A DNA stretch of 64,000 nucleotides from Buchnera aphidicola (Aphis nerii) (GCF_005083105.1 NZ_CP034885.1:536449-600448); one strand, 5' to 3'. Counted from the stretch's first letter, positions 11,082-23,409 are shown. The notes: generated by a model from the letters alone, not told the origin. Made by a program: numbers and translations.

Positions 11082-11450
11082 TTATAAAACTTCCGGAGCT
11101 AATGAAATAATTTTCATAAATTTTTCATTTCTTAATTCTCGAGTAACAGGACCAAAAATACGAGTTCCTACAGGTTGTTCATTGTTATTTAAAATCACAC
11201 AGGAGTTGCTATCAAAACGAATAATTGAACCGTCAGATCTTCTTACACCTTTTTTTGTTCTAACGACGACTGCTTTTAAGACTTCTCCTTTTTTTACTTT
11301 ACCTCTAGGTATAGCTTCTTTTACTGTAATTTTAATGATATCACCAATTTTAGCATAACGACGGCGAGATCCGCCTAATACTTTAATACACATAGCTGAA
11401 CGTGCACCAGAATTATCAGCTACATTTAAAATAGTTTGTTCTTGAATCAT
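11082..11450 (-). CDS. rplN: 50S ribosomal protein L14
   Basis: At 122 residues (E. coli 123) it reads [16 protein letters not shown], typical of L14, a subunit-interface protein. It is the first gene of the spc operon. The 111-bp gap to rpsQ upstream contains the S10 terminator hairpin and AT-rich promoter-like sequence (TATAAT occurs there), in the place where E. coli has the spc promoter. Confidence 0.97.
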   Translation of the reverse strand: MIQEQTILNVADNSGARSAMCIKVLGGSRRRYAKIGDIIKITVKEAIPRGKVKKGEVLKAVVVRTKKGVRRSDGSIIRFDSNSCVILNNNEQPVGTRIFGPVTRELRNEKFMKIISLAPEVL

Positions 11451-11517
11451 ATTTTATTATTCCAAATAAATCACAGTATATAATATTATTATATTAATAG
11501 TGATTTTCTATTAATAA

Positions 11518-11551
11518 AAAACATGAACAGACCTAAGTTTGATCATGTTTT
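11518..11551 (-). terminator. S10 operon terminator between rpsQ and rplN
   Basis: Read leftwards, AAAACATGA (11551-11543) pairs with TCATGTTTT (11526-11518), closing a 16-base loop that can itself pair partly. The last four U of the stem continue into two more U, giving a six-U run. It starts 10 bp after the rpsQ stop. This is the position of the S10/spc operon boundary in E. coli. A second small inverted repeat, CATGTT-TT-AACATG, spans 11544-11557. Confidence 0.6.
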
Positions 11552-11561
11552 AACATGTTTT

Positions 11562-11813
11562 TTAAAAGATAGTTTTTTCAACAATACGCACTAAAATCCA
11601 AGACTTAGTCTTAGAAATAGGTCGAGATTCTCGAATTTCTATTAAATCACCTGTAGAACATTGATTTTCTTCATCATGAATATGAAGTTTTGTAGTTTTT
11701 TTAACAAATTTTTTATAAATTTTATGTTTTACAAAACGTTCAATCGCAACAACAGCTGATTTATTCATTTTATTGCTTATAACACGACCTTGTAAAGTAC
11801 GAATTTTTTCCAT
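11562..11813 (-). CDS. rpsQ: 30S ribosomal protein S17
   Basis: The 83 residues (E. coli 84) start [19 protein letters not shown], the typical OB-fold opening of S17, an early 16S assembly protein. Its ATG overlaps the rpmC stop as TAATG, which implies coupled translation. It is the last S10 gene before the hairpin at 11518-11551. Confidence 0.97.
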   Translation of the reverse strand: MEKIRTLQGRVISNKMNKSAVVAIERFVKHKIYKKFVKKTTKLHIHDEENQCSTGDLIEIRESRPISKTKSWILVRIVEKTIF

Positions 11814-12010
11814 TATTTAATATACTCCTTTTCAGTTAATATCGTTTTTACTTGTGCAATATCTCGTCTCACTTTTTTTAGCAAATGTGATTGTTTTAAT
11901 TTTCCAGACGCACATTGCATACGAAGATTAAATTGTTCTCTTAATAATTCCAAAAGTTCTATATTAAGATCTTTTAAGTTTTTTTCACGAAGTTTTGATA
12001 AATTCTTCAT
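11813..12010 (-). CDS. rpmC: 50S ribosomal protein L29
   Basis: The 65-residue (E. coli 63) helical hairpin protein sits near the tunnel exit with L23. The [22 protein letters not shown] helix is diagnostic. It shares one base with rplP upstream and one with rpsQ downstream, giving two TAATG-type junctions in a row. Confidence 0.96.
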   Translation of the reverse strand: MKNLSKLREKNLKDLNIELLELLREQFNLRMQCASGKLKQSHLLKKVRRDIAQVKTILTEKEYIK

Positions 12011-12420
12011 TACATTACCATTTTAGTTACAAAAGTAGTTTTTATAGGTAATTTCGATGCAGCTAACTTAAAAGCTACACGAGATTCTTCTTCAGAAACT
12101 CCATCTAATTCATAAAGAATTTTACCAGGTTGTACTAAAGCAACCCAATATTCAACATTCCCTTTTCCTTTGCCCATTCTAACTTCTAATGGTTTTTGTG
12201 TTATAGGTTTATCAGGAAAAACACGTATCCAAATTTTACCTTGCCTTTTAATACAACGTGTTATAGCTCGTCTTGCAGATTCAATTTGTCGAGCTGTCAA
12301 ACGTCCGCGATCAACAGCTTTCAATCCAAAAACACCAAAATTAATGTTAGTGCTCATGGAAAGTCCACGATTTCGACCTTTATGCATTTTACGAAATTTA
12401 GTACGTTTTGGCTGCAACAT
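12010..12420 (-). CDS. rplP: 50S ribosomal protein L16
   Basis: At 136 residues it equals E. coli L16. The N-terminal [17 protein letters not shown] and the [15 protein letters not shown] segment are conserved. L16 organises the peptidyl transferase and A-site region. It lies 12 bp after rpsC and overlaps rpmC by one base. Confidence 0.98.
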   Translation of the reverse strand: MLQPKRTKFRKMHKGRNRGLSMSTNINFGVFGLKAVDRGRLTARQIESARRAITRCIKRQGKIWIRVFPDKPITQKPLEVRMGKGKGNVEYWVALVQPGKILYELDGVSEEESRVAFKLAASKLPIKTTFVTKMVM

Positions 12421-12432
12421 TAATAAATTCTC

Positions 12433-13137
12433 CTACTTTCGATTTTTACGATGTTGCTTTTTTAATTGAGTAGATGGTTTTTTTTCTAATTGTTCTATAG
12501 CAGACATACCACCTAATATCTCACCTTTAAAAATCCAAACTTTTACACCGATAACACCATATGTTGTATGAGCTTCTGAAATACTATAATCAATATTTGC
12601 ACGAAGAGTATGCAAAGGAACTCTTCCTTCTCTATACCATTCTCTACGAGCTATTTCAGCTCCACCTAAACGACCACTCACTTCTACCTTAATACCTTTT
12701 GCACCTTGCCGCATCGCATTTTGAACAGATCTCTTCATAGCTCTGCGGAACATTACTCTTCTTTCTAATTGAGATGTAATACTATCGGAAACAAGTTTAG
12801 CATCTAACTCAGGTTTTCTCACTTCTGCAATATTAATTTGAGCTGGAACACCAGTTATTTTTGCAATAAAAATTCTTAATTTTTCGACATCTTCACCTTT
12901 TTTACCGATTACAATGCCTGGCCGAGATGTATAAATAGTGACACGAATACTTTTCGCTGGTCTTTCAATTACAATACGAGATACTGATGCTTTATTTAAT
13001 TCTTTCATTAAAAACTGTCGAACTTTATAATCACTATCTAAATGATCTGCAAACTCTTTAGTATTTGAAAACCATACAGAATTCCATTTTTTAATTATAC
13101 CCAATCGCATGCCATTAGGATGAACTTTTTGACCCAT
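12433..13137 (-). CDS. rpsC: 30S ribosomal protein S3
   Basis: From [10 protein letters not shown] the protein has 234 residues (E. coli 233). An in-frame start 11 codons upstream lies inside the end of rplV and is rejected by homology. The KH domain (about 39-107, with [16 protein letters not shown]) and the C-terminal S3 domain are intact. S3 forms part of the mRNA entry helicase. The tail is lysine-rich. Confidence 0.97.
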   Translation of the reverse strand: MGQKVHPNGMRLGIIKKWNSVWFSNTKEFADHLDSDYKVRQFLMKELNKASVSRIVIERPAKSIRVTIYTSRPGIVIGKKGEDVEKLRIFIAKITGVPAQINIAEVRKPELDAKLVSDSITSQLERRVMFRRAMKRSVQNAMRQGAKGIKVEVSGRLGGAEIARREWYREGRVPLHTLRANIDYSISEAHTTYGVIGVKVWIFKGEILGGMSAIEQLEKKPSTQLKKQHRKNRK

Positions 13138-13153
13138 TATATTCTCCAAAACA

Positions 13154-13486
13154 TTAACAATCAGAAACAATTACAGTAATATGACTAGTACGTTTTAAAA
13201 TACGATCAGCCCGTCCTTTAGCACGAGGCATCATTCGTTTCATTGTAGAACCTTCATCTACAAATATATTTTTAACTTTTAATTGATCGATATCAATACC
13301 ATCATTATGTTCTGCATTTGCTATAGCTGATTCTAGTACCTTTTTAACTAAAACTGCTGCTTTTTTATTATTAAAATTTAATATATTCAATGCTTTTGGT
13401 ACTTTTTTCCCACGAATCAAATCTGCAATTAAACGAAGTTTTTGAGCAGAAGATCGTGCTTTTCGATATTGAGCTAAAGTTTCCAT
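13154..13486 (-). CDS. rplV: 50S ribosomal protein L22
   Basis: The 110 residues match E. coli. The globular part carries [14 protein letters not shown], and the beta-hairpin that reaches into the exit tunnel contains [18 protein letters not shown] (about 79-96). It sits between rpsS and rpsC with gaps of about 16 bp. Confidence 0.97.
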   Translation of the reverse strand: METLAQYRKARSSAQKLRLIADLIRGKKVPKALNILNFNNKKAAVLVKKVLESAIANAEHNDGIDIDQLKVKNIFVDEGSTMKRMMPRAKGRADRILKRTSHITVIVSDC

Positions 13487-13501
13487 TTATTCCTCTTTTA
13501 T

Positions 13502-13780
13502 TTAACGTTTTTTTACTTTTTTATCAGCAGTATGTCCTCTATAAGTACGAGTTAAAGAAAATTCACCTAATTTATGTCCAACCATTTCTTCAGTAATAAA
13601 AATAGGAATATGATTCCGACCATTGTGTACAGATATTGTCAAACCAACCATATTTGGAAATATTGTTGAACGTCTAGACCAAGTTTTTAAAGGTTTTTTA
13701 TCATTTAATTTTACTGCTTTTTCTACTTTTTTTAATAAACTAACATCAATAAAAGGACCTTTTTTCAAGGAACGTGGCAT
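13502..13780 (-). CDS. rpsS: 30S ribosomal protein S19
   Basis: At 92 residues it equals E. coli S19. [18 protein letters not shown] and [19 protein letters not shown] are signature segments. S19 works with S13 in the 30S head near the A site. It is in S10 order between rplB and rplV. Confidence 0.98.
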   Translation of the reverse strand: MPRSLKKGPFIDVSLLKKVEKAVKLNDKKPLKTWSRRSTIFPNMVGLTISVHNGRNHIPIFITEEMVGHKLGEFSLTRTYRGHTADKKVKKR

Positions 13781-13797
13781 AAAATTATTCTCTAAAG

Positions 13798-14619
13798 TTA
13801 TTTATGACGATGACGTAAAATAAATTTCTCCGTACGTTTATTTTTTCTAGTTTTCTTGCCTTTTGTTTGAATGCCCCAAGGTGTTACTGGATGTTTTCCA
13901 AAATTTCTACCTTCACCACCACCATGAGGATGATCCACTGGATTCATAGCAGTACCTCTAACAGTTGGCCGAATTCCAAGCCAACGTGAAGAACCAGCTT
14001 TTCCTAGAACTTTTAACATATGTTCTGCATTTCCTACTTCACCAATTGTACCTCTACAATTTGATTCGGTTTTTCTCATTTCACCAGATCTTAATCGCAA
14101 AGTTGCATAATCCTTATCACATGCTACTAATTGAACATAACTTCCTGCAGATCTGGCAATTTGACCTCCTTTTCCTGGTTTCATTTCTACATTATGAATA
14201 AATGAACCAATAGGAATATTTTTAATAGGCAAAGTATTTCCTATTTTTATAGGAACATTTAATCCTGATGCAACAATATCACCTACTTTTAAACCTTTAG
14301 GAGCTAAAATATAACTTCTTTGTCCATCTTTATACAATATCAAGGCAATATTAGAGGATCGATTAGGATCGTATTCAAATCTTTCTATTACAGCATCTAT
14401 ATTATCTTTATTTCGTTTAAAATCTATAATACGATATGCTCTTTTATGTCCACCACCAATATGTCGAGTTGTAATCCTACCATTATTATTACGTCCTCCA
14501 GTTTTATTTTTTTTTTCAATAAGTGAAGAATATGGTCTTCCTTTATACAATTCCTTATTGACAACTTTAATAACATGACGTCGACCAGGAGATGTGGGCT
14601 TGCATTTAACAACTGCCAT
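13798..14619 (-). CDS. rplB: 50S ribosomal protein L2
   Basis: The 273 residues equal E. coli L2, the most conserved large-subunit protein, needed for subunit joining and peptidyl transfer. The C-terminal [17 protein letters not shown] loop is present; the histidine in VDHPHGG corresponds to His229 of E. coli. It lies between rplW and rpsS. Confidence 0.98.
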   Translation of the reverse strand: MAVVKCKPTSPGRRHVIKVVNKELYKGRPYSSLIEKKNKTGGRNNNGRITTRHIGGGHKRAYRIIDFKRNKDNIDAVIERFEYDPNRSSNIALILYKDGQRSYILAPKGLKVGDIVASGLNVPIKIGNTLPIKNIPIGSFIHNVEMKPGKGGQIARSAGSYVQLVACDKDYATLRLRSGEMRKTESNCRGTIGEVGNAEHMLKVLGKAGSSRWLGIRPTVRGTAMNPVDHPHGGGEGRNFGKHPVTPWGIQTKGKKTRKNKRTEKFILRHRHK

Positions 14620-14635
14620 TTTTTATTTCCTCTAA

Positions 14636-14938
14636 CTACTCTATATTACTTATAAAATCTAAATTTTGACCTTTTTTGACTTTAACATATGCTTTTTTCC
14701 AATCACTTCGAAAAATAATCCGATTAGATTGACGTTTGTTTTTTCCTTTAATGCGTACTGTTTTTACACTATCAACTCGTATATTAAATAATTTTTCTAC
14801 AGCATATTTAATTTCATGTTTAGTGGAATCTTTCAAAACTTTTAAAACAACAGTATTATATTTTTCTGTTAATATAGATGATTTTTCGGAAATATGTGGA
14901 GAGAGTAATATTTTCAATAAACGTTCTTCAAAAATCAT
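14636..14938 (-). CDS. rplW: 50S ribosomal protein L23
   Basis: The 100-residue protein (E. coli 100) surrounds the tunnel exit, where trigger factor and SRP bind. [11 protein letters not shown] near residue 13 and the C-terminal [16 protein letters not shown] are recognisable. Its ATG overlaps the rplD stop by 4 bp, so the two are probably translationally coupled. Confidence 0.96.
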   Translation of the reverse strand: MIFEERLLKILLSPHISEKSSILTEKYNTVVLKVLKDSTKHEIKYAVEKLFNIRVDSVKTVRIKGKNKRQSNRIIFRSDWKKAYVKVKKGQNLDFISNIE

Positions 14939-15540
14939 GAAAGTATTTCCTCTATTTTTTTTAAAGCATCAACAGTAATTAAAACATATTCAAATGCAAT
15001 TAAACTAACTGGATCTATAGAATACGCATCTTTTACATCAACTGAATATAAATTTCTAGATGCAAGAAATAAATTATTATCTAACTTTTTTGTAATAATA
15101 AGAACATTCTTTAAATTTATTTTTTTTAATTTTTCAACTAATAGTTTAGTTTTAGGTAAATTTAATGAAAAATTTTCAAAAATAATTAATCTTTTTTGAC
15201 GTATTAATTCTGAAAAAATACTTTTTAATGCACCACGGTACATTTTTTTATTAATTTTTTGAGAATATTGTTTTGGTTTTGCAGCAAATGTAACTCCTCC
15301 TGAACGCCAAATAGGACTTCTAAAAGAACCTGCTCGAGCACGTCCAGTTCCTTTTTGACGCCATGGTTTTCTACCTGAACCAGAAACATCAGCACGACTT
15401 TTTTGTGCTCTCGTACCTTGACGAGTAGACGCTGAATAAGCAACAACCACTTGATGAATTAGAGCTTCATTAAAATCTCGAGCAAAAATGATTTCAGAAA
15501 CACTAAGAAGGTTTTGCACGTCTTTAACTACTAATTCCAT
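14935..15540 (-). CDS. rplD: 50S ribosomal protein L4
   Basis: From [10 protein letters not shown] it has 201 residues, the E. coli length. A start seven codons upstream overlaps the rplC stop region and lacks homology. The long tunnel loop (about 44-95, rich in [19 protein letters not shown]) is intact. In E. coli L4 also represses the S10 operon through the rpsJ leader. Confidence 0.97.
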   Translation of the reverse strand: MELVVKDVQNLLSVSEIIFARDFNEALIHQVVVAYSASTRQGTRAQKSRADVSGSGRKPWRQKGTGRARAGSFRSPIWRSGGVTFAAKPKQYSQKINKKMYRGALKSIFSELIRQKRLIIFENFSLNLPKTKLLVEKLKKINLKNVLIITKKLDNNLFLASRNLYSVDVKDAYSIDPVSLIAFEYVLITVDALKKIEEILS

Positions 15541-15557
15541 GCTTAATTCCTTATTCC

Positions 15558-16187
15558 TCAAATCTTAATAGCTGGTTTAACAATAAGATCACTACCTGTA
15601 GGTCCCGGAACCGCACCTTTTACTAAAAGTAAATTGCGATGTTCATCAATACGTATTATATTTAAATTTTGTACCGTAACCCGTTTATTTCCTAATTGTC
15701 CCGCCATTTTTTTTCCTTTAAATACTCTGCCGGGGGTTTGATTTTGACCAATAGAACCTGGAACCCTGTGCGATAAAGAGTTTCCATGCGTTGCGTCTTG
15801 AGTACGAAAATTCCAACGTTTAACCGTACCTGAAAAACCTTTTCCTTTAGAAGTACCTGTAATATCTACTTTCTTAATATCATTAAAAATATTAATTTCA
15901 ATATTTTGACCTAACTGAAATTTTTCATTTTTATCGATTTTAAACTCCCACAAACCACGACCAGGAACAACGCCAGCTTTTAAAAAATGACCTGATTGTG
16001 GTTTTTTAAGCCTATTTAATTTTTTGATACCTGTTGTAAGTTGAATTGCACGATATCCATCAATTTTCATATCTTTTATCTGAGTTATTCGATTTTCTTC
16101 AAACTTAATTACAGTTACAGGAACTGAATATCCTTCCTTGGTAAAAATACGAGTCATACCAAGTTTTTTACCAATTAAACCAATCAT
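15558..16187 (-). CDS. rplC: 50S ribosomal protein L3
   Basis: At 209 residues it equals E. coli L3. [16 protein letters not shown] opens the protein, and the extension around [22 protein letters not shown] (about residues 132-153) reaches the peptidyl transferase centre. The glutamine in GQNQTP corresponds to the residue methylated by PrmB in E. coli. It follows rpsJ by 26 bp. Confidence 0.98.
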   Translation of the reverse strand: MIGLIGKKLGMTRIFTKEGYSVPVTVIKFEENRITQIKDMKIDGYRAIQLTTGIKKLNRLKKPQSGHFLKAGVVPGRGLWEFKIDKNEKFQLGQNIEINIFNDIKKVDITGTSKGKGFSGTVKRWNFRTQDATHGNSLSHRVPGSIGQNQTPGRVFKGKKMAGQLGNKRVTVQNLNIIRIDEHRNLLLVKGAVPGPTGSDLIVKPAIKI

Positions 16188-16213
16188 TTTAAAAACCTTA
16201 TATGTCTATCTAA

Positions 16214-16561
<348 letters not shown>

Positions 16562-16569
16562 TTACCTTC

Positions 16570-16633
16570 TCTCTATTTTTTAGAGATTAGATGTAATTAA
16601 TAAAAAATACTATATAACTCCTATATTAGGAGT
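16570..16633 (-). promoter_or_regulatory. Possible S10 leader with two small hairpins
   Basis: Two perfect stem-loops lie 45-110 bp upstream of rpsJ: ACTCCTA/TAGGAGT with a 3-base loop (16617-16633) and TCTCTA/TAGAGA with a 5-base loop (16570-16586). Leftward, the first is followed within 10 bases by a TTTTTT run. In E. coli the S10 leader is a structured target of L4. This leader is much shorter, and similarity to the E. coli hairpins is not evident, so a regulatory role is an inference. Confidence 0.3.
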
Positions 16634-16718
16634 ATTTTAAAATATTTAAAATAAAAAACGTTTTTAAATCTTTAAACTATTTTATTTAAAAAAAATAACC
16701 TATAATAATTTGAATACC

Positions 16719-16747
16719 AAGAAAAGAGCATTGTATACTCTTTTCTT
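16719..16747 (-). terminator. Terminator-like hairpin after tuf
   Basis: AAGAAAAGAG (16719-16728) pairs perfectly with CTCTTTTCTT (16738-16747) around a 9-base loop, 34 bp after the tuf stop. It separates the str operon from the S10 operon. No long U run follows in the leftward direction, so termination may be partial. Confidence 0.6.
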
Positions 16748-16781
16748 AATAAATTCAACTAAGTACAATATAAAATAAACA

Positions 16782-18011
<1,230 letters not shown>

Positions 18012-20120
18012 TTATTTAGTTTTCTTTTGAATAATTAACTCAGAGATGTTAGAAGGTGCTTCTACATATTTCAAAAATTCCATAGAGTATGAAGCTCTTC
18101 CTTGCGTCTGAGAACGTAAATCAGTAGCATAACCAAACATTTCAGATAAAGGCACACAAGCATTAATAATTTTACCTATAGATAAATCTTGCATACCTTC
18201 AATAATACCTCTGCGACGATTTAAATCACCAATAACATCACCCATGTAATCATCTGGAGTTTCTACTTCTACTTTCATTATAGGTTCTAACAAAATAGGA
18301 TTTGCTTGTTTAAAACCACTTTTAAATGCTAAAGAAGCGGCAAGTTTAAATGCTAATTCTGAAGAATCAACATCATGATATGAACCAAAATAAAGGCGTA
18401 CTCCTATATCTACCACCGGATAACCTGCTAAAGGTCCATATTTTAGTTGTTCTTGAATACCTTTATCAATTGCAGAAATATATTCATTAGGTATTACACC
18501 ACCTTTAATATCATTAATAAAAGAATATCCTAAACCTCCTGGTTCTAATGGAAATAATTCTATAACAACATGACCATATTGTCCTCTACCACCAGATTGT
18601 TTAATATGTTTACCTTCAATATTAGTAACTTTATTTAAAATCGTTTCACGATATGCTACTTGTGGTTTACCAATATTAGCATCAACACTAAATTCTCTTT
18701 TCATTCGATCAACAATGATTTCTAGATGTAACTCACCCATCCCAGAAATAATTGTTTGATTAGATTCTTGATCAGTATGAACTTTGAAAGATGGGTCTTC
18801 TTTAGCTAATCTACTTAATGCTATACCCATTTTTTCTTGATCAGCTTTTGTTTTAGGTTCTACTGATATTGATATTACTGGATCTGGAAATTCCATACGT
18901 TCCAATATAATGGGTTCATTTAAATCACATAATGTATCTCCAGTAGTAACATCTTTAAGTCCAATTGCTGCAGCTATATCACCTGCATATACTTCCTTTA
19001 TTTCTTCTCTTTTATTAGCATGCATTTGAACAATTCTACCAAATCTTTCACGCTGAGATTTTACAGAATTAAATACAGTGTCTCCTGATTTTACTATTCC
19101 TGAATATACTCGGAAAAATGTTAGATTACCGACAAATGGATCACTAGCAATTTTAAATGCTAAAGCTGAAAATGGAGCATCATCATTTGATAATCTAATA
19201 GCTGGAGTATTTTTTTGATTATTTGAAACACCCTTAATATCTTGTATATCATTAGGAGCAGGTAAATATTCAATTATTGCATCTAATAATGCTTGAACTC
19301 CTTTATTTTTAAAAGCTGAACCACAAGTTATTAGTGTTATTTCATTATTTAAAGAACGTTTTCTTAATTCCAATTTTACTTCTTTCTCAGATAATTCTAT
19401 TCCATTTAAATATTTTTCCATAAGATTTTCATTAGATTCAACAGCTGATTCAATTAGATTTTGATGCCATTTTTCAGATAATTCCAACATATCTTTAGGA
19501 ATATCTCTATAAGTAAAAGTAATTCCTTGATCAAAATCTTGCCATTCAATTGCTTTCATTTTAATTAAATCTATTACACCTGTAAAAGATTCTTCTGAAC
19601 CAATAGGCAATTGTAAAGGTACGGGGTTACCTCCTAATCGTGTTTTTATTTGTTTCATGGATTTCAAGAAATTTGCACCCATACGGTCCATTTTATTTAT
19701 AAAAGCTATTCGAGGCACATTATATTTATTAGCTTGTCTCCAAACAGTTTCAGATTGAGGTTGAACACCACCTACTGCACAATAAACCATAACTGCACCA
19801 TCTAATACACGCATAGAACGTTCTACTTCTATAGTAAAATCTACATGCCCAGGAGTATCAATAATATTAATTCTATGAGATTTAAATTGTTTTCCCATAC
19901 CACTCCAAAACGCAGTAGTGGCAGCAGACGTAATTGTTATTCCTCTTTCTTGTTCTTGAGCCATCCAATCCATTGTAGCTGCGCCATCATGTACTTCGCC
20001 AATTTTGTGATTAATTCCAGTATAAAAAAGAATTCTTTCTGTAGTAGTAGTTTTTCCAGCGTCTATATGAGCACTAATTCCAATGTTTCGATATCGAGAA
20101 ATAGGTGTTGTACGAGACAT
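18012..20120 (-). CDS. fusA: Elongation factor G
   Basis: EF-G, 702 residues (E. coli 704), is the GTPase that drives translocation and, with RRF, ribosome recycling. GTPase motifs AHIDAGKT (17-24), DTPGHVDF (about 88) and NKMD (about 142) are intact, and domains II-V extend to a typical [13 protein letters not shown]-terminus. It lies 92 bp after rpsG and before tuf. Confidence 0.98.
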   Translation of the reverse strand: MSRTTPISRYRNIGISAHIDAGKTTTTERILFYTGINHKIGEVHDGAATMDWMAQEQERGITITSAATTAFWSGMGKQFKSHRINIIDTPGHVDFTIEVERSMRVLDGAVMVYCAVGGVQPQSETVWRQANKYNVPRIAFINKMDRMGANFLKSMKQIKTRLGGNPVPLQLPIGSEESFTGVIDLIKMKAIEWQDFDQGITFTYRDIPKDMLELSEKWHQNLIESAVESNENLMEKYLNGIELSEKEVKLELRKRSLNNEITLITCGSAFKNKGVQALLDAIIEYLPAPNDIQDIKGVSNNQKNTPAIRLSNDDAPFSALAFKIASDPFVGNLTFFRVYSGIVKSGDTVFNSVKSQRERFGRIVQMHANKREEIKEVYAGDIAAAIGLKDVTTGDTLCDLNEPIILERMEFPDPVISISVEPKTKADQEKMGIALSRLAKEDPSFKVHTDQESNQTIISGMGELHLEIIVDRMKREFSVDANIGKPQVAYRETILNKVTNIEGKHIKQSGGRGQYGHVVIELFPLEPGGLGYSFINDIKGGVIPNEYISAIDKGIQEQLKYGPLAGYPVVDIGVRLYFGSYHDVDSSELAFKLAASLAFKSGFKQANPILLEPIMKVEVETPDDYMGDVIGDLNRRRGIIEGMQDLSIGKIINACVPLSEMFGYATDLRSQTQGRASYSMEFLKYVEAPSNISELIIQKKTK

Positions 20121-20212
20121 AATAAGTTTTTACTTTTAGTTTTTTAAAGGTTATTTAAAGAAAAATTAAAATATTCAATTAATATAAATTATTAAATTTT
20201 TTAAAAAAACAG

Positions 20213-20683
20213 TTACCAACGATAATGAGCAAATGCTTTATTTGCTTCAGCCATACGATGAACTTCTTCTCTTTTTTTAACAGAAGCCCCTTTATTTTCA
20301 AGTGCATCATATAACTCATTTGATAAACGTAAAGCCATGGATTTATCCGCTCTTTTACGAGCTGAATCTATAATCCATCGCATAGCCAATGCATTTCGAC
20401 GTATTGGACGTACTTCAATAGGTACTTGATATGTAGAACCACCAACTCGACGCGATTTAACTTCGACAGTAGGACGTACATTTTCTAAAGCAATTTCAAA
20501 TGCTTCTAATTCTTTTTTTTCTGTTCGTTTTGATAAATTTTTTAAAGCACTGTAAACAATAACTTCAGCAATAGATTTTTTTCCATCTATCATTAAAATA
20601 TTAATAAATTTAGCCAATAACTCTGAGGAAAACTTTGGATCTGGTAAAATTTTTCTAGCAACAATAACACGACGACGAGGCAT
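20213..20683 (-). CDS. rpsG: 30S ribosomal protein S7
   Basis: The 156 residues match the common short form of S7. [18 protein letters not shown] and [14 protein letters not shown] are characteristic. S7 nucleates the 30S head and, in E. coli, represses the str operon from the rpsL-rpsG intercistronic region. That region is only 24 bp here, against about 97 in E. coli, so the E. coli-type S7 mRNA site can hardly exist in the same form. Confidence 0.97.
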   Translation of the reverse strand: MPRRRVIVARKILPDPKFSSELLAKFINILMIDGKKSIAEVIVYSALKNLSKRTEKKELEAFEIALENVRPTVEVKSRRVGGSTYQVPIEVRPIRRNALAMRWIIDSARKRADKSMALRLSNELYDALENKGASVKKREEVHRMAEANKAFAHYRW

Positions 20684-20707
20684 ATAAAATCCTTAGAATT
20701 TAAATAA

Positions 20708-21082
20708 TTAAACTTTTACTTTTTTAACACCATATTTAGATCGACCTTTTTTGCGTTCTTTAACACCTGCACAATCTAAAGAACCTCTAATAACATGATA
20801 TCGAACTCCAGGTAAATCTTTAACTCTTCCACCACGTATTAAAATTACAGAATGTTCTTGTAAGTTATGTCCTTCTCCACCTATATACGCTGTAACTTCA
20901 AATCCGTTAGTTAATCTTACTCGACATACCTTACGTAATGCTGAATTAGGCTTTTTAGGAGTAGTTGTATAAACTCGAGTACATACACCTCTTTTTTGAG
21001 GACTATTCGATAAAGCAGGTACATTAGTTTTTATTACTTTTCGCAAACGAGGTTTACGGACCAATTGATTAACTGTGGCCAT
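20708..21082 (-). CDS. rpsL: 30S ribosomal protein S12
   Basis: The 124 residues equal E. coli S12, the decoding-centre protein. The [16 protein letters not shown] segment contains Lys43 (streptomycin site), and the second loop includes [12 protein letters not shown] with Lys88. It is the first gene of the str operon after tusB, with a 116-bp gap that contains a promoter-like -10. Confidence 0.98.
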   Translation of the reverse strand: MATVNQLVRKPRLRKVIKTNVPALSNSPQKRGVCTRVYTTTPKKPNSALRKVCRVRLTNGFEVTAYIGGEGHNLQEHSVILIRGGRVKDLPGVRYHVIRGSLDCAGVKERKKGRSKYGVKKVKV

Positions 21083-21143
21083 ATAATTTCCTATTGATAA
21101 TTAATTTTCTGAGTAATTTTAACATAATAAAAAAACGAGACAT

Positions 21144-21149
21144 ATTATA
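21144..21149 (-). promoter_or_regulatory. Putative -10 of the str operon promoter
   Basis: Leftward TATAAT occurs 62 bp before the rpsL ATG in the tusB-rpsL gap, the site of the E. coli str promoter. The hexamer 17 bp upstream (TATCCA) is a poor -35, so only the -10 is convincing. The strength of str expression makes a promoter here plausible. Confidence 0.35.
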
Positions 21150-21198
21150 ATGTAGAATTTTAGGACTGGATATATAAATCAAAATAACCAGGTATATT

Positions 21199-21486
21199 TT
21201 ACCAAGTCATTTGTGTTTTATTTTTAAGTGTTAATGAAACGAAATGAATATAACTAACTAATATGAAATTATGAGATATATTATTTATAATACCTCTCGC
21301 ATAAACGTCTTCTTTTATAAGATATAAGTTCGCTGAAGAGGAAATAATACTATCTAAAAAAATATTATCAGTTAAAGCAATTAAAACACCATCTTGTAAA
21401 GCCAAAAAATCATCTGTCTTTTTTAAAATTTTGATAAGAAGAGATATATTACTTGAATAAGGTGATTGTATTAAAGTATGTAACAT
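21199..21486 (-). CDS. tusB: Sulfur relay protein TusB
   Basis: At 95 residues it matches E. coli TusB. With TusC and TusD it forms the hexamer that passes sulfur from TusA to TusE and on to MnmA for 2-thiouridine at tRNA wobble U34 (Lys, Glu, Gln). [10 protein letters not shown] and the final TQMTW are family-like. It follows tusC by 12 bp and precedes rpsL, as in E. coli. Confidence 0.9.
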   Translation of the reverse strand: MLHTLIQSPYSSNISLLIKILKKTDDFLALQDGVLIALTDNIFLDSIISSSANLYLIKEDVYARGIINNISHNFILVSYIHFVSLTLKNKTQMTW

Positions 21487-21498
21487 AATAAATTTACC

Positions 21499-21858
21499 TT
21501 AAAAATTAATAATTGCATCATGATTATCTAATTTCAAACGTAAAAAATATGAATTTAATATATTAACTTTTAATATAAATTCAGTATTAAAATTCAATCC
21601 TCTTTCAACTAAAGATAATTTACAACAATAAAAATTTTTTATTTCATACGAATATAAAAAAGAAAATAAAGAAGTATAATTACGACTATAAATTCTTTCT
21701 GATTTATAATTTTTTAACAATTGAAAAACACCATCACCAATGAAAAATAAACTGATTTTTTTTAAAACAGCTGAAACCCCCAAAACTGCATCTAATCCTT
21801 CTTTTCCGAAAGTTGTTCCATGTGGTGCGTGAGAAAAAATAAAAGCAATTTTTTTCAT
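21499..21858 (-). CDS. tusC: Sulfur relay protein TusC
   Basis: The 119 residues equal the E. coli length. MKKIAFIFSHAPHGTTFGKEGLDA is the conserved DsrEF-like opening. TusC is the structural partner in the TusBCD complex. It lies between tusD (30 bp) and tusB (12 bp). The middle (about 50-90) is diverged and rich in Tyr/Phe/Asn, as expected from AT pressure. Confidence 0.9.
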   Translation of the reverse strand: MKKIAFIFSHAPHGTTFGKEGLDAVLGVSAVLKKISLFFIGDGVFQLLKNYKSERIYSRNYTSLFSFLYSYEIKNFYCCKLSLVERGLNFNTEFILKVNILNSYFLRLKLDNHDAIINF

Positions 21859-21888
21859 AAAATTATTACATTAAATTAAAGTTATAGA

Positions 21889-22269
21889 TCAAAATTGTAT
21901 TATACGATCTGAAATATTTATAGAATTTCCTAATTCTAATAATCCACTAAATTTAAAAAAAGGTGCTAAATTTCCCTTCTTAAATTGAAGTATAGTATTA
22001 TCTTCTACAATACCTCTCCTTAAAGCAGCACTAGCACATACATATAATTGAACATTGTATTTTTTATGTAATTTTTGCCAACCTTCAACTAAATCAAATT
22101 CATCAACAGGTACTTTATTTATAATATTAGCATTAAGCACACCATCACAATAAAAAAAAATACTATTTAATGTTTGATTCATTTTAATTAATGATTTACA
22201 AAATAAAAAAGCTGTACTAGCATTTTGCGTTCCATATAAAGAACCTGTAACTAAAATTGTATATTTCAT
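21889..22269 (-). CDS. tusD: Sulfur relay protein TusD
   Basis: At 126 residues (E. coli 128), this subunit carries the persulfide. Cys78 in [12 protein letters not shown] aligns with the E. coli active cysteine, and [17 protein letters not shown] is the N-terminal signature. Together with miaA and tsaC in this window it shows that anticodon-loop modification is kept. It follows fkpA by 19 bp, whereas in E. coli yheO intervenes. Confidence 0.93.
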   Translation of the reverse strand: MKYTILVTGSLYGTQNASTAFLFCKSLIKMNQTLNSIFFYCDGVLNANIINKVPVDEFDLVEGWQKLHKKYNVQLYVCASAALRRGIVEDNTILQFKKGNLAPFFKFSGLLELGNSINISDRIIQF

Positions 22270-22288
22270 TATTATTTATTTTAAAATA

Positions 22289-23044
22289 TTAATTATTTTT
22301 TGCATCAATTAAATCTATTTCAAAAGTTAAAGTGGAATTTCCTGGGATTCCATTTAAACTCATATTTCCATATGCTAAATAAGGAGGTATAACTAATTTA
22401 ATTTTTCCACCTTTCTTAATATATTTTAAACCTTCTTGCCATCCTAGTATTACATCTTTTAACATAAATACAACGGGTTTTCCTCTATTATAGGAGTTAT
22501 CAAATTCAAATCCATTAGTTAAATATCCTTTATAATGAACAGTTATTTCTGTATTTTCTGTAATTTCTTCACCTTCACCTGGTTTTTCTATAATATACAT
22601 TAATCCACTTTGAGTTTTATGTACGCCTTGCATTTCAGAAAATTTTTGCATGTATATTTTACCTTGAATTAAATTTTCTTTTTCATCTTTTTTAATTTGA
22701 ATTTTAGTTGCATCTTTAATTTTCTTTTCTAATTTTTCAAGAATTTCAGAAATTTCTTGATTAGATAATTGTAAATTATTTGAAATAGCATCTTGAATAC
22801 CTGACAAAAGACTATACTTATCTAGTTGAATTCCTAATTTTTGTTGTTTTTCAAAAGATTGATTCACATAATTACCTAAAGAAACTCCTAGTGCATAACC
22901 TACTTTCTCATTTTCATTTTTGAAAATTTTTTTATTTTCTACATAAGTTTTAATTTGATTGTTTGATTGTTGTTCTGAATATGAAGTAGGAATATAAAAT
23001 AAAAAAAATAATAATATAATTCTTTTTAGACGAAAAAAAATCAT
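22289..23044 (-). CDS. fkpA: FKBP-type peptidyl-prolyl isomerase FkpA
   Basis: The 251-residue protein (E. coli 270) opens with a basic residue cluster and a hydrophobic stretch (RLKRIILLFFLFYIPTSYS, about 5-23), which looks like a Sec signal peptide, so it should act in the periplasm. An N-terminal helical dimer domain is followed by an FKBP domain (about 145-248) with TVHYKGYLTNG and GWQEGLKYIKKGGK. It is one of few periplasmic chaperones expected in such a genome. It starts the leftward fkpA-tusDCB-rpsL block and diverges from slyX. Confidence 0.92.
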   Translation of the reverse strand: MIFFRLKRIILLFFLFYIPTSYSEQQSNNQIKTYVENKKIFKNENEKVGYALGVSLGNYVNQSFEKQQKLGIQLDKYSLLSGIQDAISNNLQLSNQEISEILEKLEKKIKDATKIQIKKDEKENLIQGKIYMQKFSEMQGVHKTQSGLMYIIEKPGEGEEITENTEITVHYKGYLTNGFEFDNSYNRGKPVVFMLKDVILGWQEGLKYIKKGGKIKLVIPPYLAYGNMSLNGIPGNSTLTFEIDLIDAKNN

Positions 23045-23127
23045 TTATTGCTCCATTAAATAAATTTCTATTTTTTAAAAATTTTATATTAAATAATCTT
23101 TCTTAAATCTAAATTATTTAATATAAT

Positions 23128-23373
23128 ATGTTGTCAAACCAAAAAAATAAAAAACTTTATATTAAAATTAAACAAGTTAAAAAAATGCAAAATAAAACAA
23201 AAAAAATTTATAATCAAAAAAAACACATTAATGAACTTAAAAAAAAAATTTTGTTACATCAAATAGAAATTAAAAAAATTCACGAAACCATATGTGATTT
23301 ATCGAAGCAATTAAATTATATGAAACTATATATTAATCAGTTATTAGCATCACAACGACCTCCGCATTATTAA
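23128..23373 (+). CDS. slyX: SlyX family protein
   Basis: An 81-residue, strongly charged coiled-coil protein (E. coli 72). The heptad-like HINELKKKILLHQIEIKKI region and the C-terminal ASQRPPHY correspond to SlyX, whose last residues are PPPHY. Position next to fkpA in divergent orientation is as in E. coli. The N-terminal 20 residues are an extra lysine-rich stretch; the methionine at residue 20 is an alternative start nearer the usual length. Function unknown. Confidence 0.82.
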   Translation: MLSNQKNKKLYIKIKQVKKMQNKTKKIYNQKKHINELKKKILLHQIEIKKIHETICDLSKQLNYMKLYINQLLASQRPPHY

Positions 23374-23409
23374 TTATACTATTAATTGATTTAAATAAAT
23401 TTTAAAAAA

